From: Amblyomma americanum | Lineage: Eukaryota > Arthropoda > Arachnida > Ixodida > Ixodidae | Direction of reading: 5' to 3' | NCBI RefSeq assembly: GCF_052857255.1 | Contig: NC_135505.1 | Location: forward strand, 30,909,097 to 30,973,096 | DNA: 64,000 bases | Part shown: positions 50,346 to 63,032 of the stretch, in pieces | Layout: each line of letters begins with the position of its first letter | Numbering within the stretch: the stretch's first letter is position 1 | Notes under the pieces: generated by a model | What the model was told of the DNA's origin: nothing | Database searches by the model: none | Seen by the model: only the letters and a program-made list of their open reading frames with translations | Position numbers and translations under genes: made by a program

Positions 50346-52640
50346 ATAATGAACAAACATTGCACAGATTCGCGGCAATATACACATTCTAACCGCGCAA
50401 TTGCTTTCTTTTGTTAGTGTGAGGAATGAAATTAAGAACCTCAAAAAGATTTAACAATAATGTTCATTATGTATTCGATTTCATTTACATTTATTGCGCT
50501 ACATCCAGTTTACACCGGTAACGACCACTTTACGTGGAGGTGATACCGGCACCCATCCAAGACGTGGCGGAAGATGTGGTGCCAGGCATAACCCCACAGC
50601 CGGGTTTAGTATGCGGTGGTGGCATGAGCAGCCGGGTGTGCAGCCCAATCGAGGGCGTCTGGGATCGCACTGCTTGCCAAAAAGAAAAAAAGATACAGCA
50701 CGTAAAGGCAAGGAATTACAATCATAATTGAGCGACCACTGAGCACAGCTGTTTTTACGCATCCCATCGAAGGCTATCTCTCATTTTAATAGCCAACCAT
50801 CAGATATAAATGTCAGGAACATTAAAATGCCTCCTGATGTTTGGGCCCTCGATACAATGCCTGCAAAAAGGGCACTTTCTGAAGAAATGTACGTGTATGG
50901 ACAGGCAGACCAGTTTAAACCCTTGTGTACAACCGCTCCATATATAGAGCCAATATAGACAGCCGCTCACAAGCGCAAACCGTGAAAAAATGTTTTTAGG
51001 CGGCGTAAATATGTTAAAAATAGCGGTATAGAATAAAAAGTTGTTGGACCGATTATACAAGGCTGAAATGCTGCTTTGCACGATGATGCTTATTGTTCAC
51101 GGTGAGATTGCCTGCTTATACCGTTCACTGCAGTTCTTTCTCGGTCCTTGCGGCTGTTCGTAGTGTGAATAAAAGTTCACACTTTAAAATACACACAAAA
51201 TTACAATGCAAAACATACGTTGTAAGTTATAACGTGAGCCCTAACTAGAGGCCAACTTGTATGAATGAAATCTCCGGAAGCCTATGTAATGAGCGCTCTG
51301 CAGCAAAACCGTTTTCTTCTGGCTGAGAGCGTCTTTTTCCGCTGAGCTCATGGAATGAATCTTGGTTCCAGAATGTTCCTGTGAAAAGAGTTCGGCCCTC
51401 CCAAAAAAGCACATTTAGGCTAGCGCACCACATTCGCAAGATAAGACCGCTTAAGACAAGCAAAGATTGAAAATTGTTATTGAATATCACTATGCTAGTT
51501 GTAACGGAACGCAACCACAATACAGCTGCCCCAGTCAGCGTGTCTTTGCTTCAGGTGCAGAGTCCTTCAATTGGGATAAAAAGTGAAAAAAGTCCTCTGT
51601 CGGTCGTTTGTTCGTCATTTCATTTGCGAGAGCTTTATGTTCCATTGCTCGTCTCGTGCAGATGCTGAGCGCTTCAATGACTTTGGTGAGCTTTAAACAT
51701 TCTCAAGATAGAAACAGGGCTCATAATGTGTCAACGAATGGTGTGTAGATCAGTTTATTGGCAGGGGAAGGCCTTTCAACATGCATGGGCTATTGCTCTG
51801 TGTTTTACGAAAGAAAGCAGCCGTACTTGAATCAATTCACAGTAGGAATGCTACGAAACAAAATTTTGCACAGTTACCTGTCTCTCGCACTGACTGTGTC
51901 TTAAGATGGGAGCACCGTGGTTAACTCCTCTGGAAGCAAAACGAAAGGTGTGGCGTTACAACATTATCATAAAATGTATCAGAAACAAGCAAGGAAGCGA
52001 GTTTTGTTCTATGAAATAGCATGGAATCCATGAAATGGTTTTTTATTCTCCAGCAACCATAAACGCGTAATGCCTGACAAAGAAAAACATGCACAAAATA
52101 CGAGGCTCACCATTCTGAGACCGACATCAGGCTCTATTTGCTGTCGCAGGTGTTAAAAATCTACACGCGTGCCTTCAAGGAATGCATTGGTTGGCAAAGC
52201 CTCCTCTGTTGGGCTGAGCAATGTAAGTCATGGAAGAAACCTCCCCAAAGAAGCAGTTTGCATTGCAATGCAACTCGTCTTCTTGGTGAGGTGCGCTCCC
52301 CCCACCTCCCCTACCATAAGGCGCATGATGTACGCAACAAAGTTCTCAACCAAAGTTAAATCCCGCCCAGCTTGCAGAAACACGCAGTGCTGCATGTACA
52401 GAGAAATCCGCACCGTGCGTCATATCACAAGTGACACAGCGTTGGATATATTTCTTTGAGGTGCTGGCATGACTGTTTCTCTTCGATGAGGTTATGGTGT
52501 GTTGTAAGGTTCCTTTCAGGTAGAAACAGAATGCTTGCTGAATGACACGGTCATATATCTTTCTAATTTCTTTAGCACCTTCTCCGCCGTCTGCTGTCGC
52601 TACTTTAACCGTCCAAAGTAGGTGAGGAATCAAATTATTG
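50346..52640. other. anonymous DNA
   Basis: No supported gene. 52150-52231 has splice-like borders (TGTCGCAG ... GTAAGTC) around an open VLKIYTRAFKECIGWQSLLC stretch, too weak to call. A second TTCCAGAATGTTC (51366-51378) is present. Confidence 0.4.
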
Positions 52641-52719
52641 CAACACAATATGAGCTATGTTTAATTATGCAAGACATTAAACTTGGCACACTCATATGTT
52701 ATTCTGAGCTGGCCAACAT

Positions 52720-53110
52720 CGCACTGAGTGTAATGATATTGATACGAGGTGGAAAGCCAAGGAACGGGGCGACATGATGACAAATGAAAATATGATTTAA
52801 TGGCTGCGGGCGTAGCGCGAGCGTTCCGTCCCGCGCCACTGCCCTCTTCTTCGTCTTCGTAGCATGACCCGGATCCTCCGAGCGATAGCCCCGATCGATT
52901 GCTTGAATTCTGAATGGTGAGGTGACAATGAGCATGATCAGAAATGATAAGAGAAGGTAAAAAGCTTGCCACCAGGATGAACGAGATGTTCTGATGAGTG
53001 GTTGTCCCCGGAGCTTCAGGTCCAGAATGGAAGTGTCCGCCAATTGTTGGCGTCTGTACCCCTCTGGCCGCGTATGTGAGGCTCCCTGTGACTCCGAAAG
53101 ACAGCCCAAA
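52720..53110 (-). repeat. dispersed repeat related to 61325-61560
   Basis: Shares with the later copy ATATGATTTAATGGC, GCGAGC/CCGAGC, CTTCGTCTTCGT and CGAGCGAT in order. Probably an LTR or leader of the same element family in minus orientation; a long minus-strand frame (53314-52661) has no recognised domain. Confidence 0.4.
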
Positions 53111-53439
53111 GAGGAGGCACAGGTTGCGACTGCCTAAAGTGGTTCCACATGGCGACAAGTGGGCCGCTAAAACCAAATGATGTTCCCATGCGCGGTCCAC
53201 ATGGAAAGGCTTGTTTACAAGAATGCAAAAAAGAAATATTGCACAGAGAAAATTGCACCGCAATGGCCAAGAGAAAGAAAAAGAACATGAGAGACGAATA
53301 CACAGGTTACACACACAAATATGTCACTGTTGTAGCATCCTTGAGCAGAAGATATGCGGGAAAGCATATCTTCGCAGGGACGAGGAATGAGTTGATCGCC
53401 AGATGGAAATAACTAGCCGAAACTGACACGCAAAGCGGT

Positions 53440-53720
53440 TATGATCTCAGACGACTTTGTCAGTGGTGGTTTTCTATTAGTGTTGGAATTTTCGCTGGTC
53501 TCTACCATTGAAAGAGATGATAGGGTGCAGTGGTTTACGTTGATGCCCTTTTGTACTGTTAAATTTTAAAATAAAGTATGATTCGCGTTATTCACGCTTC
53601 CGGGTGTTTTTAAAGCTACTCTGCAGTATCGTTACTTTAAGATTATCAAACTGATGGCCTTTTTCGAGGAGGTGTCTCGAAAGAGGGAGGCCAGGGAGAG
53701 ATTGAGCGTGTGAGCTCTGG
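53440..53720 (-). mobile_element. Penelope-like element, C-terminal part
   Basis: Minus strand encodes SSHAQSLPGLPLSRHLLEKG, HQFDNLKVTILQSSFKNTRK, then ESYFILKFN and after a frameshift KGINVNHCTLSS: the conserved end of Penelope GIY-YIG proteins. Continues the fragment at 59591-60365; a LINE separates them. Confidence 0.85.
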
Positions 53721-53721
53721 T

Positions 53722-56700
53722 TAGTAGTAGCAATAACTTTATTCATAGGAATATATAGGTGGGTCTCGGTGTAGAGTCTCTCTTTACATCTTTTGATGTG
53801 GTCTGTGGCTCTTGTGGCAGGGTTGGAGACCCTAGTCCAGGGCCCCACTCAGTCTTGCCGCCAGGTAGGCTTTCCGGACTAGTCCTGCCTGGACCGCCGG
53901 ATCCTCGCTGGAAAGCATCCTCTCCCACTGCTCCGCACTCAGGATTCTATTTATTGCAGCCGCATTTGTTCTCTTTTCACACCACGTTGCATGAATTAAC
54001 GTGGCTTTGTCCTCGCACCACGGGCACCTGCTGCTATAAAGCCCTGGGTGGATCTTGCTTAGCATGTTTAGATTTGGGAAAGTTCCCGTTTGTAACTGTC
54101 TCCAATAGACGGCTTCCTGCTGGTGGACATTTTTGTGAGGGGGGGGGGGGGGATATCTAATCCTGACCCACTTGTAGTAATTCAGAATTTCTGAGTATCC
54201 TAAGGGCACCGGTTCCGCGTCAGGCTATTCCAGGCTGGTTTGGTTGGAGGCTCGGTTTGTAAGCTCTCGAGCTCTTCTATCCGCCTCGGCATTCCCCGCG
54301 ATGCCTGTGTGTCCCGGTACCCACATTATTATGTGTTGCAATTGTTTTTCCTTCGGCGGTAATTTGCCTGTCTTTAGGATGTGGAGCGCTGCCCCCCCCC
54401 CCCCCCCCCCCCCATATTTTGCCATTCATGTAGCTTCTGCACGCTGTTTGCGAGTCTGTTGGAATTATAAGGGACCTTTGAGCATGGTAGTCCTCTGCCG
54501 CCGCTAGGGCAATGGCAGCCTCTTCGGCCTCCTCAATCGTGCCATCCCTGATAGTTGCACTGGCTGTTTCTTTCAGCCTTTGCAAAAGCTCTATTTCTGT
54601 TATGTTGTCTAGTTTTTCCGTATGCAGCCGCATCCGTGTACGTAATGTTTTCTTTGTTGGCTAGGTCCTGTTGCACATACTGTGCCCTAGCCTCCCGTCG
54701 CTCTTTGTGCAGGTTCGGATCGGTATTTTTGGGAATTGGTGCTACCCTAATTGTTTGCCGGAGTTCATCGGGTATTCGTTTGGATCTTTTTATCTCTGAT
54801 AGTGCAACCTCGTAGCCGCATATTTTGAGCAGCTCTGTCCCTGTTTTGGTCTTTTTTAGCCTCGGGAGCTGGGCTACGAGTTGGGCCTCCCTTAGCTCCT
54901 CAAAGGTGTTATGCAGACCTAGGGCCATTAGCTTCTCCGTCGAGGTTGATTGCGGTAGGTGTATACAGCGCTGTTTTGTATGCTCCCCTAAGTATCATGT
55001 CCGCTAGCTTTATTTCTGCTTTGTTGCAGTTGTGGTACGGTATGCTGTATGTAATTCGGCTAACCACTAGGCTCTTTACAAGCTTAAGCGTGTCGCTCTC
55101 CCGCATGCCGTGTGTTTTCCTAGAGACCCCGGTTATCATGCGGGCGACCCGTGTCGCCGAGTTGTGTATTAGTCTGAGCGCCTGCGTGCACCTTTGGTTG
55201 AATTGAATCCGCATCCCTAATATTCTGATGGTTCTTCTTTTCGGTATGAGTTGCCCTTCTAGATAAACATTTAGTTTTAGTTCTTTTATTTCCGGTGCGG
55301 ATCGGTTGAGTTAACCTCGCCAGACTCTTAGTAGTTCTGATTTTTCCGTCGAGCAAGCCAAGCCCCTGTCTCTAACATAATTTTCTACGCACGTTGCAGC
55401 AGCCTGCACTTTCGCTTCGTTTTCGCTAAGTGAGCCCTCCGTGACCCACACAGTGATGCCGTCCGCATACATTGCATGCCTTATGCCTTGTATGGTTTCT
55501 AGCTGTCTAGCCAGCTTAACCATTGCTATGTTAAAGAGTATGGGTGAAATCACTGACCCTTGCGGCGCTCCCTTATTGGGTGTTTGAAAGCTATTGGACC
55601 TGATTTCCTAAAGCCCTTTTGTAGCCCTTCTATTTGTGAGAAAAGCTGTTACGTATCTGTAGATTCTTTTCCCGCAGTTCGAATCGTCCAGGCCTGTTAG
55701 TATGGCTTCCTGGCTAACGTTATCAAAAGCTCCCTTTATGTCTAGGGCCATGATTATGCGTTCGCCGCATCTGGGTACGTTGGTTAATATTTCGTCATTG
55801 ATATGCAGCAGGACGTCTAGAGTGGAAAGTTCTGCCCTAAATACAAACATGCTATGGGGGTATTACTCGTTTTCCTCCATGTAATCTTGCACCCGCCTCG
55901 TTATAATTCTTTCGTATAATTTCCCCAAGCACGAGGTTAAAGATATAGGCCTGAGGTTTTCTATCTGCAGTGGTTTACCTGGTTAGGGAATTATTACTAT
56001 TTCCGCGTGCTTCCACTCTTTTGGAACAGTCTGATTCCCATAGCTTATTAAAGTATTCGGCCAGCTCTTCAATCATTCCGTCACTTAGGTTACGGATGAG
56101 TGCGTTTGTAGTTTTGTCCGCCCCTGCGGTTGTATTTCTTGTTGTGGTTCTAATTGATGCGTAGACTTCTTCCCTAGTTATGGGTTTATCTAATTCTTGG
56201 TTTTCCTGTCCTCGGTAGTGTTCGGTGTACGCTGCCGGGTCGCTTTTGCCGAAGCATTTCTGCCTAACTTTTTCTAATTTCGAATCTGGACCTTGAAATT
56301 GATGGACCAGTCTGTGGATCACCTTATTGTTTTCGTTTTTGGTTTTAGTTGGATCGCGGAGGGTTCTGAGTATGTGCCACGTTCTGTCTGTACTTAGAGT
56401 GCCGCATAGCGAGGTGCTGAATTGCTTCCAATTCGTTCTCGCTAGTTGTTCCGCGTACTCCTCTGCCCTCTTGTTTACTTCCGCAATTTTCAGTTTTAGC
56501 TTCCTAGTGTATCTTTGCTTTTTCCACCGTTTGGTTAACCCCTTGCGTGCTTCCCATAGCCTTAGGGGTTTGGGGTCCACCTGGGGTGTCTGCTCTGTCC
56601 TGTCTATCTCCCTCGTGTAGCTGCTTTGTTTGTCTTTGAGCATCCCCCATGCCTCAGTCGAATCTATACCCTCGGTTGTGTTTCCTTTGCATGCCTGTCC

Positions 56701-59590
56701 GAACGCATCCCAATCCGTAATTTTGGCAGTGCCGATTCTCCGCCTGAATCTGCTGGCTGTAATCTGCGTGCTGATAATATAGTGGTTGCTTCCTAGGTTT
56801 TCATTAAGGTTTTTCCACGACGTTTGTCCCGTTCTTTTGACGTACGTCTGGTCTGGACAGGTGTCCCTGCACACGCTGTTCCCGGTCCTAGCGGGGGTAC
56901 AAGGGTCCGTTATCAATTGGCACCCCGTGGCTTCTGCCGCTTCTTTTATATTCTTGCCTTTTTTGTTTGCTCTGCCATAGCCCCAGCTTGTGTCACTGGC
57001 GTTACAGTCTCCCACTATTACCAATTTGTTTCCTTTGGCTAGGCTGCTTATGCCGTGGAACAGCTCATGGAATTTCGTGTCCTTCTGTTTATGGGAGCTG
57101 TAGATGTTGACTACGAAGGTGCTGCTGCCCTGCTTTTTCTTTTGGAACTATCTCTGTAATTACGTGTTCTATTTCCGTGTTGGCTATGCTGTTGTGCATG
57201 ATTGCGACTAAGTTCTTACGTATGAGCGTTGCGGTTTTGGCGCTTTCCGGGTACACGTATGTCGTGTATCCTTGCCGCGTTGGCCTCATTTTCGTTTCGT
57301 GTAACGCTATTACATGAGGTGGGGTTAGTTGTTTGTTTATGAATTGCTGTAATAGTTCTATCTTTTTCTTATATCCTCTGGTTTCCGCTGCCATATTTCT
57401 AGCTTTTCGGTGTTTTGACCCGCCTTAATTGTACTAGCCATGATTAATTTTCTAGATCCGAATCCTGCAGTGGGCGTCGGGCATTAAATTTGTCCTTTAC
57501 GTCTTCCGTTATTCTTTGTTTGCGCTGGCTGCGTATTTCGGCATCCATCATTCTCATGCGCTGTTCTATCGATTTGAATTTTTGTTGCATGTTTTCTATA
57601 ATTTTGGTTATACCTGCTAGGTCCCCTGCCTTACCTGTTTCGATTTGTGGTTGCGTCTCTGGAGAGGGAGTGCGTGCCCTCTGGTTTTTAACTTCACTCC
57701 CAAACTCGTCGAGTTTCCTAATCTGCTCTTCTATGAGTTTGTGACAGCCGCTTAGTTGCTGTTTAAGCTGTTTGACTTATGTTTCTTCCTCTTGCTAGGG
57801 CTGCTCTTATGTTCATTGTTTTTGTATCCCGAGTGCGGAAACAATGATTTGGGAGGGCCTTCCTTCCAGCTCACCTTGGTGCCTCCGCTCTGGCGGGGTT
57901 GTCCCTTCTTTTTCTGCTGCTGCTGCTGCTGCTGGCTGCACTTGATGACCGGGACCAGCGGCGGGAAGGAACTGCTCCGGGACTTGTTCCAGGACTGGCT
58001 CTCGGACTGGTTCCGTGGGCCTCGGTTTCGGCTCCGAGATCTGCTCCTGGACCTGCTCTAGTCTCGATCCGAGCTGAACCACCGCGGCCGCGGCTGGCGT
58101 CGGTTGGTCCCTCCTGCTGTCGTGGTTGTCTCTGTATGCGGGGCCTCGTAGGTCCCTTGGCCGCTTGAGTCGTTCTCGACACTCCCTCGCTCCGGTAACG
58201 TGCTCGCCGCCGCAGTTGAGGCACTTCGGTTGGCAGGTGTGGCCCTCCGCTGGGATCTGTGCGCCGCACTCTCGGCAGGTCCGGGTATTCGGCGTCGGGT
58301 AGACGTCCGACCGATGTCCGTGCTGATGGCATACATGGCACACTTGCCGCATTGGGCGGTACGGGTAGCAAAAGTGCTCGCCGCTTTCGAATATAACTTG
58401 TTTCGTGATGTATGGTCCATCGAAGGCGATTAACGCCGTCTTTGTTTCTTCCAACATCCTAGCCCCGACGATCGTTACGCCTTGGTACCGCAGCCACAGG
58501 TTTTCCTTGAGATAGCTTCCCGGCGTTCCGACCGGGAGCCCGTGGATAACTCCTCTTTTAAATTCTTCTGGGACTGCAGCCTAAGCGTTCACTTGGTAGT
58601 CCTGACCGTACATGTGGAGGGCGGTGATGTTCCGAATTAGTTTGGCGAGTCTTCGTTTGGTGTGCTCGCGATGATAATATTTGAGCCCAGGCGAAGTCTC
58701 ACGATGATGTCTTTGGTTTTGCACTTGCCGTTTCAGGCCCGTATAATGGCGCGTGCTACCTCATATCCGGTTAGGTTCTTCACCGATAGCCCGTCTTTGG
58801 GTCTAATTATAAACTTGACGTCTCCTTTCGGGAGCGGCGGGGCTCTACGCGTCGTCTGCCGCGCCTCCTCTCCGTCCCTTTTATATTTCCCGCTCCCTGC
58901 GACGCATTTGACGTCATCCAGACAGCAGCGCCGCCTGTGCCGCCGGCTGTGCCTGTTGCCTCAGCCGCTGGCGCCTTCTTGACATTGTTTTGTCCCTGCC
59001 GGTGTGCATATCTGTCCAGGATGGCGGCGTTTCGCTCGCCGCGTTTCTGGGCCTGTTTCTGTAGACGTGCCCGAATTGTGGTCAAGTCCTCTTCGAAATT
59101 ATCGCTTCCCGCAGCGTTTCCAAAGGTTGGTTGCATACTAGCATGCCCCAGTTCGCCGCTCCCGGTTGCGTCGGGATCGGTAAGGTCGTCGGGGTAGTCC
59201 GCTTCCATGTCCTGAGTTTCTGAGGAAAAGTAGGCCATTGCGCTTCTAAGCATTTCGATTTCGGGAAATTCGGCAGCGTGTGCCTGGCTAGCGTCTTCTG
59301 TCGCCTTTGGTGCCACTCTCAGGCTCGCGGGTGCCGGTGATGACGGCCCCGGGTTAGGCCTAACTGCTTGTGTTTCGGTCTGGCAATGTGGCAGCTTCCA
59401 AAATCGTGATAAAACCCAAAAATCGGGCCTACCGGTATGAAAGTGGTATCCTCGTGGTCCCGCTGTAGAAGGTATCCGGTCCAACTGAAAGTTGCTGGCC
59501 CGATGAGCATTTTGGGTCTGGGTGGGTTGAAATCTACGGAGCCCATGCGGAGCACGTCCGCTTTCTCCACTGTGGCCCGTCGACCAAATG
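53722..59590 (-). mobile_element. RNase-H-bearing LINE (I superfamily), full length but broken
   Basis: Minus strand, 3' end TAGTAGTAGC at 53722. ORF1/gag: 59484-58807 (Pro/Ala-rich, NPGP) and 58457-57813 with zinc knuckles (CHVCHQHGH..., CLNCGGEHVTGARE then C). ORF2: endonuclease 57394-56700 (ALHETKMRPTRQGY, VIVGDCNASDTSWGYGR, NHYIISTQI), RT 55850-55311 (MALDIKGAFDNVS, ISPILFNIAMVKLA, YADG), RNase H ~54633-54225 (TDSQTA, WVPGHTGIAGNAEADRRARE) and a Cys/His tail (CPWCEDKATLIHATWC). Several frameshifts and stops; YADD is YADG and one knuckle Cys is Tyr, so this copy is dead. Confidence 0.88.
54393..54412. repeat. poly-C run
   Basis: About 20 consecutive C (a G-run on the coding strand, inside the LINE RNase H region, giving a GGGG... 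peptide); a second run lies near 54139-54151. Length may be affected by assembly. Confidence 0.8.
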
Positions 59591-60365
59591 GGGAACGGAA
59601 AAATCTGAGCGGTGGTTATTAAATCTTACTCGAAAAGAATTGTCTGTTTTGCCAACGTATTTCATTTGACATTTGCCACACTCAAGCATGTAAACAACAT
59701 CACTGGAATCACAACTGAAATATTCTCGGATAGCATGTTTGAAATCTGAATGGGTACTTTTAGCCAGTGCTGTGGTTTGCATGTGTTTGCAAGCTTCGCA
59801 TCTATTCTTTCCGCACGGTGTGCTACCCACCGGCCTCGGTTTATTAACCGTTGAGTGCACATGGTGGTTTTGTAAATTTTTTGGCCTTCTGTATGTTACC
59901 TGGGGGACCACTGAAAAAAATTTTGAGAGCCACTCACATTGTTCTATGATATTGAAGTATTTTTTAAGGATTTTGTTAATATTCGGGAGGTTGTCTGTGA
60001 ACGTCAGTCAGTATTAGATTACAGCGAAGCGGCGTTGGCGGGGATTCCGCATGGATGTGATTATGATTAGTAGCGTCCGCCCTTTTAATGGCATCGTTGA
60101 TGGTAGTGGACGGATAGCGCTGTTTATTTAGAACTTCGCGCATGTGTTTAGTATTTTTCTTGAAAATCTTCTGATCGATAGCAAATGCGTTTGTATGGGA
60201 TAGCCTGTGAGTATGGAATTGAAGTTTTGCAATGGCGTGGGTGGCAACTGTTGAAATGATGATACTGTTGTCCGTCTGTGGGTTTTTTTTTATAAACGCT
60301 AGTGATTAATGCACCGCTTCAACACAAACCAGCACATCATGGAAGTGAATGCTATTAGTAGAGTA
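59591..60365 (-). mobile_element. Penelope-like element: RT end and GIY-YIG endonuclease start
   Basis: Minus strand: LQFHTHRLSHTNAFAIDQK, FKKNTKHMREVLNKQRYPST (RT C-terminal region), NINKILKKYFNIIEQCEWLS, PQVTYRRPKNLQNHHVHSTV, CGKNRCEACKHM zinc-binding cysteines, then GIY-YIG: DVVYMLECGKCQMKYVGKT and RVRFNNHRSDF. Upstream RT is truncated at a GT microsatellite. Penelope elements join an RT to a GIY-YIG nuclease. Confidence 0.88.
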
Positions 60366-60369
60366 AGTG

Positions 60370-60391
60370 TGTGTGTGTGTGTGTGTGTGAA
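60370..60391. repeat. (GT)n microsatellite
   Basis: About 11 GT units at the 5' truncation point of the Penelope-like element. Confidence 0.9.
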
Positions 60392-60489
60392 AGAGATATT
60401 TGGATGTATGTTGCTGAATGAGGTGTTAAACTGAATTAGTTCTTCCTCTCTTTCTGTCGAAATTCATATTCATAATTTGGACACAAACA

Positions 60490-60515
60490 GTGTGTGTGTG
60501 TGTGTGTGCGGTGTG

Positions 60516-60559
<44 letters not shown>

Positions 60560-60595
60560 CGTGTGTGTGTGCGTGCGTGCGTGTGTGGGTGCAGT
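60490..60595. repeat. imperfect (GT)n/(GTGC)n microsatellite
   Basis: GT repeats with scattered C substitutions (GTGCGTGC). Confidence 0.9.
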
Positions 60596-60763
60596 GAGTT
60601 CATGCGTGCGCGACGCGGTGCCTTTGCTTTCCTATCATGGCGTAAGTCTCTCTGCTGTGTACCGCTCTCCCCCTCTTTTTTCTTTATTTTTCTTCCTTTC
60701 TAAGCCCTCTGTTTGGCAAGCCCCATGCTATAAGAAGACACGTCTATGCATTATATGATCATT

Positions 60764-60796
60764 CTTGAAAAAGATGGTCCTCCGATCGAAACGTCG
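60764..60796 (+). ncRNA. hammerhead-like Penelope pLTR motif, degenerate
   Basis: TTGAAAAAGAT, GGTC-CTCC-GATC (potential stem II), then GAAACGTCG. Resembles the CUGAnGA/stem II/GAAA core of minimal hammerheads in Penelope elements, but the CUGAUGA box is altered. Confidence 0.4.
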
Positions 60797-60840
60797 AGTA
60801 AAAGAAAAATGTTCCCTTGTTCCCTTAAACGAAGCGTATA

Positions 60841-60957
<117 letters not shown>

Positions 60958-60986
60958 CACCTTGGTTTCGGTTACTGTTGGCTTCC

Positions 60987-61099
<113 letters not shown>

Positions 61100-61144
61100 G
61101 GAGAGTGGAGAAACGCTTCATTTAGCCATAGATCTATTTTGAGT

Positions 61145-61177
61145 CGACGTTTCGGCAGAGCCTGTCCTTTTTCAAAA
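61145..61177 (-). ncRNA. hammerhead-like Penelope pLTR motif, degenerate
   Basis: Minus strand TTTTGAAAAAGGACA, GGC-TCT-GCC (stem II), GAAACGTCG. Same layout as 60764-60796 in opposite orientation and on the same strand as the Penelope-like element. Confidence 0.4.
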
Positions 61178-61221
61178 CTTTGCAGTTTGCCTCTAGCAAC
61201 CAAATACGTTTATCTTTCTAT

Positions 61222-61223
<2 letters not shown>

Positions 61224-61308
<85 letters not shown>
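61224..61308. repeat. (TA)n microsatellite
   Basis: About 42 AT/TA units. Confidence 0.95.
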
Positions 61309-61310
<2 letters not shown>

Positions 61311-61319
61311 GAGATGACT

Positions 61320-61690
61320 GATGGCAATAATATGATTTAATGGCCGCTCGCCTAGCCCGAGCCCTCGGTCCCACGCCACAGCCAGCTTCGTCTTCGTCAC
61401 ATTACTTGGGGCCTGCGAGCGATCGACAAAGAGACGCGCGAAATGCAGATAGGATTGAGAGAATGGTAGAGGAGTAATGAGAAGGTGGTGAAGTGCTGGC
61501 CGCTACGACTAAAGAGATGAGTCCTGATCCACGAAGCTTCCGAGCTGCAGGCTGCCAGGAGCCGACGGTCGACGCCCCGGGACGCGCCAAATGGCCCGTC
61601 TCTTCCGCCCAAGCGACAACCCTTCGCGAGGGAAATTCTCTCTTCGGCACCGCTTTAAAGGGAGGCGCTGAATACGTCACATGCCTCCGT
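61320..61690 (-). repeat. dispersed repeat related to 52720-53110
   Basis: ATATGATTTAATGGCCGC, CTAGCCCGAGCC, CTTCGTCTTCGT and CGAGCGAT match the earlier copy; GC-rich downstream part (61540-61690) unmatched. Possible LTR. Confidence 0.4.
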
Positions 61691-62690
61691 CATTACCCCA
61701 CATCGTCATTTTTCTTGTCTTTTGCTGCGCAGCGCATTCACGGCGGCATTTTCGGCCTCTTGCCGAAGGGTACTCATCTTTTCGAAGCAGCGCCTCATGG
61801 CGCATTGCGCTATGCGTGAAACACGAATATGGTTACTGGAGGGCAGGGGAGCAAAAGCGCGAGACTAGCCGTCTGCATAGACGGCTGCCAGTGATCTCAG
61901 CGAACAACGACCTAGTACCCATACCACTCATAAATGGAGGAGTGAAACAGAATAAAATGTACTTCGTATTTTGGCAACACGAATACCGGAATAAGAAATA
62001 GGAACTAGGAGGCGACGAGACGTCTTCCGCGCCATGAACCGTTTAATAGCTCTGTGCACATCTGCGCCCTGAATGCAAGTGAAGCGGCTGAGAAGATCGG
62101 ATTTGTTGAAATTGAACGTGAGTGAGGTTTGATTTGATGTTTTCCGCCTTTCAGGGTGCGAATTTTTATGATATTCAGAGACGAGACTGACTGCCCTTCC
62201 TACCGAAAAAGCTTGTTTACTTGAAATATAAAATTCTGGTCACGGCCTTTACAGTTATTCTTACCGCAGAAAACGTGGACTCGAGGAAGAAGCGACACTG
62301 CGGTATTAAAAGAAATAATTTTCTATTAACAAAAAACTACTTACTCGACTGTGCTAGAATATATGAGTGCCAAAAGCAGTGGTATCATCGTCTCCATGTA
62401 GACGAGGCCGGCTGCATAGGAAGATAGCAACAGACTACAATATACTTCAGATAGGCTCAGGCATTAGGACATAAAGTAGAAGCGCAATATAAAATAAAAA
62501 TAATTTCTAGGCAGCATTTACTTGTTAGAATATCAAGATCATAATAAATATTGCCCTTTAAATATCTGTCATCTGCCCGTAGGTGGTTGACGCCAGCAGG
62601 GGAGATATATGTGTATTTTAATGCTAGTGCAAGACCACGAACGGCACTGATTGGCAGACAGATTGATGGCCGCTTCAACCATCATGCAAA

Positions 62691-62834
62691 TTTAAAATAT
62701 GCTGCAGCAATGCATTTGCCTTACAAAATCTTATGTTTTCATCATAAGGTCTGGGGATGATTAATTTTAAAAGATGCTGCAGCAATGCATTTGCCTTAAA
62801 AAATCTTATGTTTTCATCATAAGGTCTGGGGATG
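62691..62834. repeat. 75-bp tandem duplication
   Basis: GCTGCAGCAATGCATTTGCC at 62701 and 62776; the units share TCTTATGTTTTCATCATAAG and GTCTGGGGATG with only two or three differences. Confidence 0.92.
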
Positions 62835-63032
62835 CTTATTTTGGTGCCATTTGTGATGGAGGGAGCTCGGGTGGAGCTAAAAAAGAATGCGAGTGACAAC
62901 AGGCTTATGTGGCACAATAGTCTAAATCTAACGTGCTTTTTTGACTTGCTTGTCAAAAAGCCGCATAGCTCGTCACATCTAAAGAACGCTTCGTAATGAA
63001 GGATTAGAATAAACTGTACGTGACCCTCTCCT

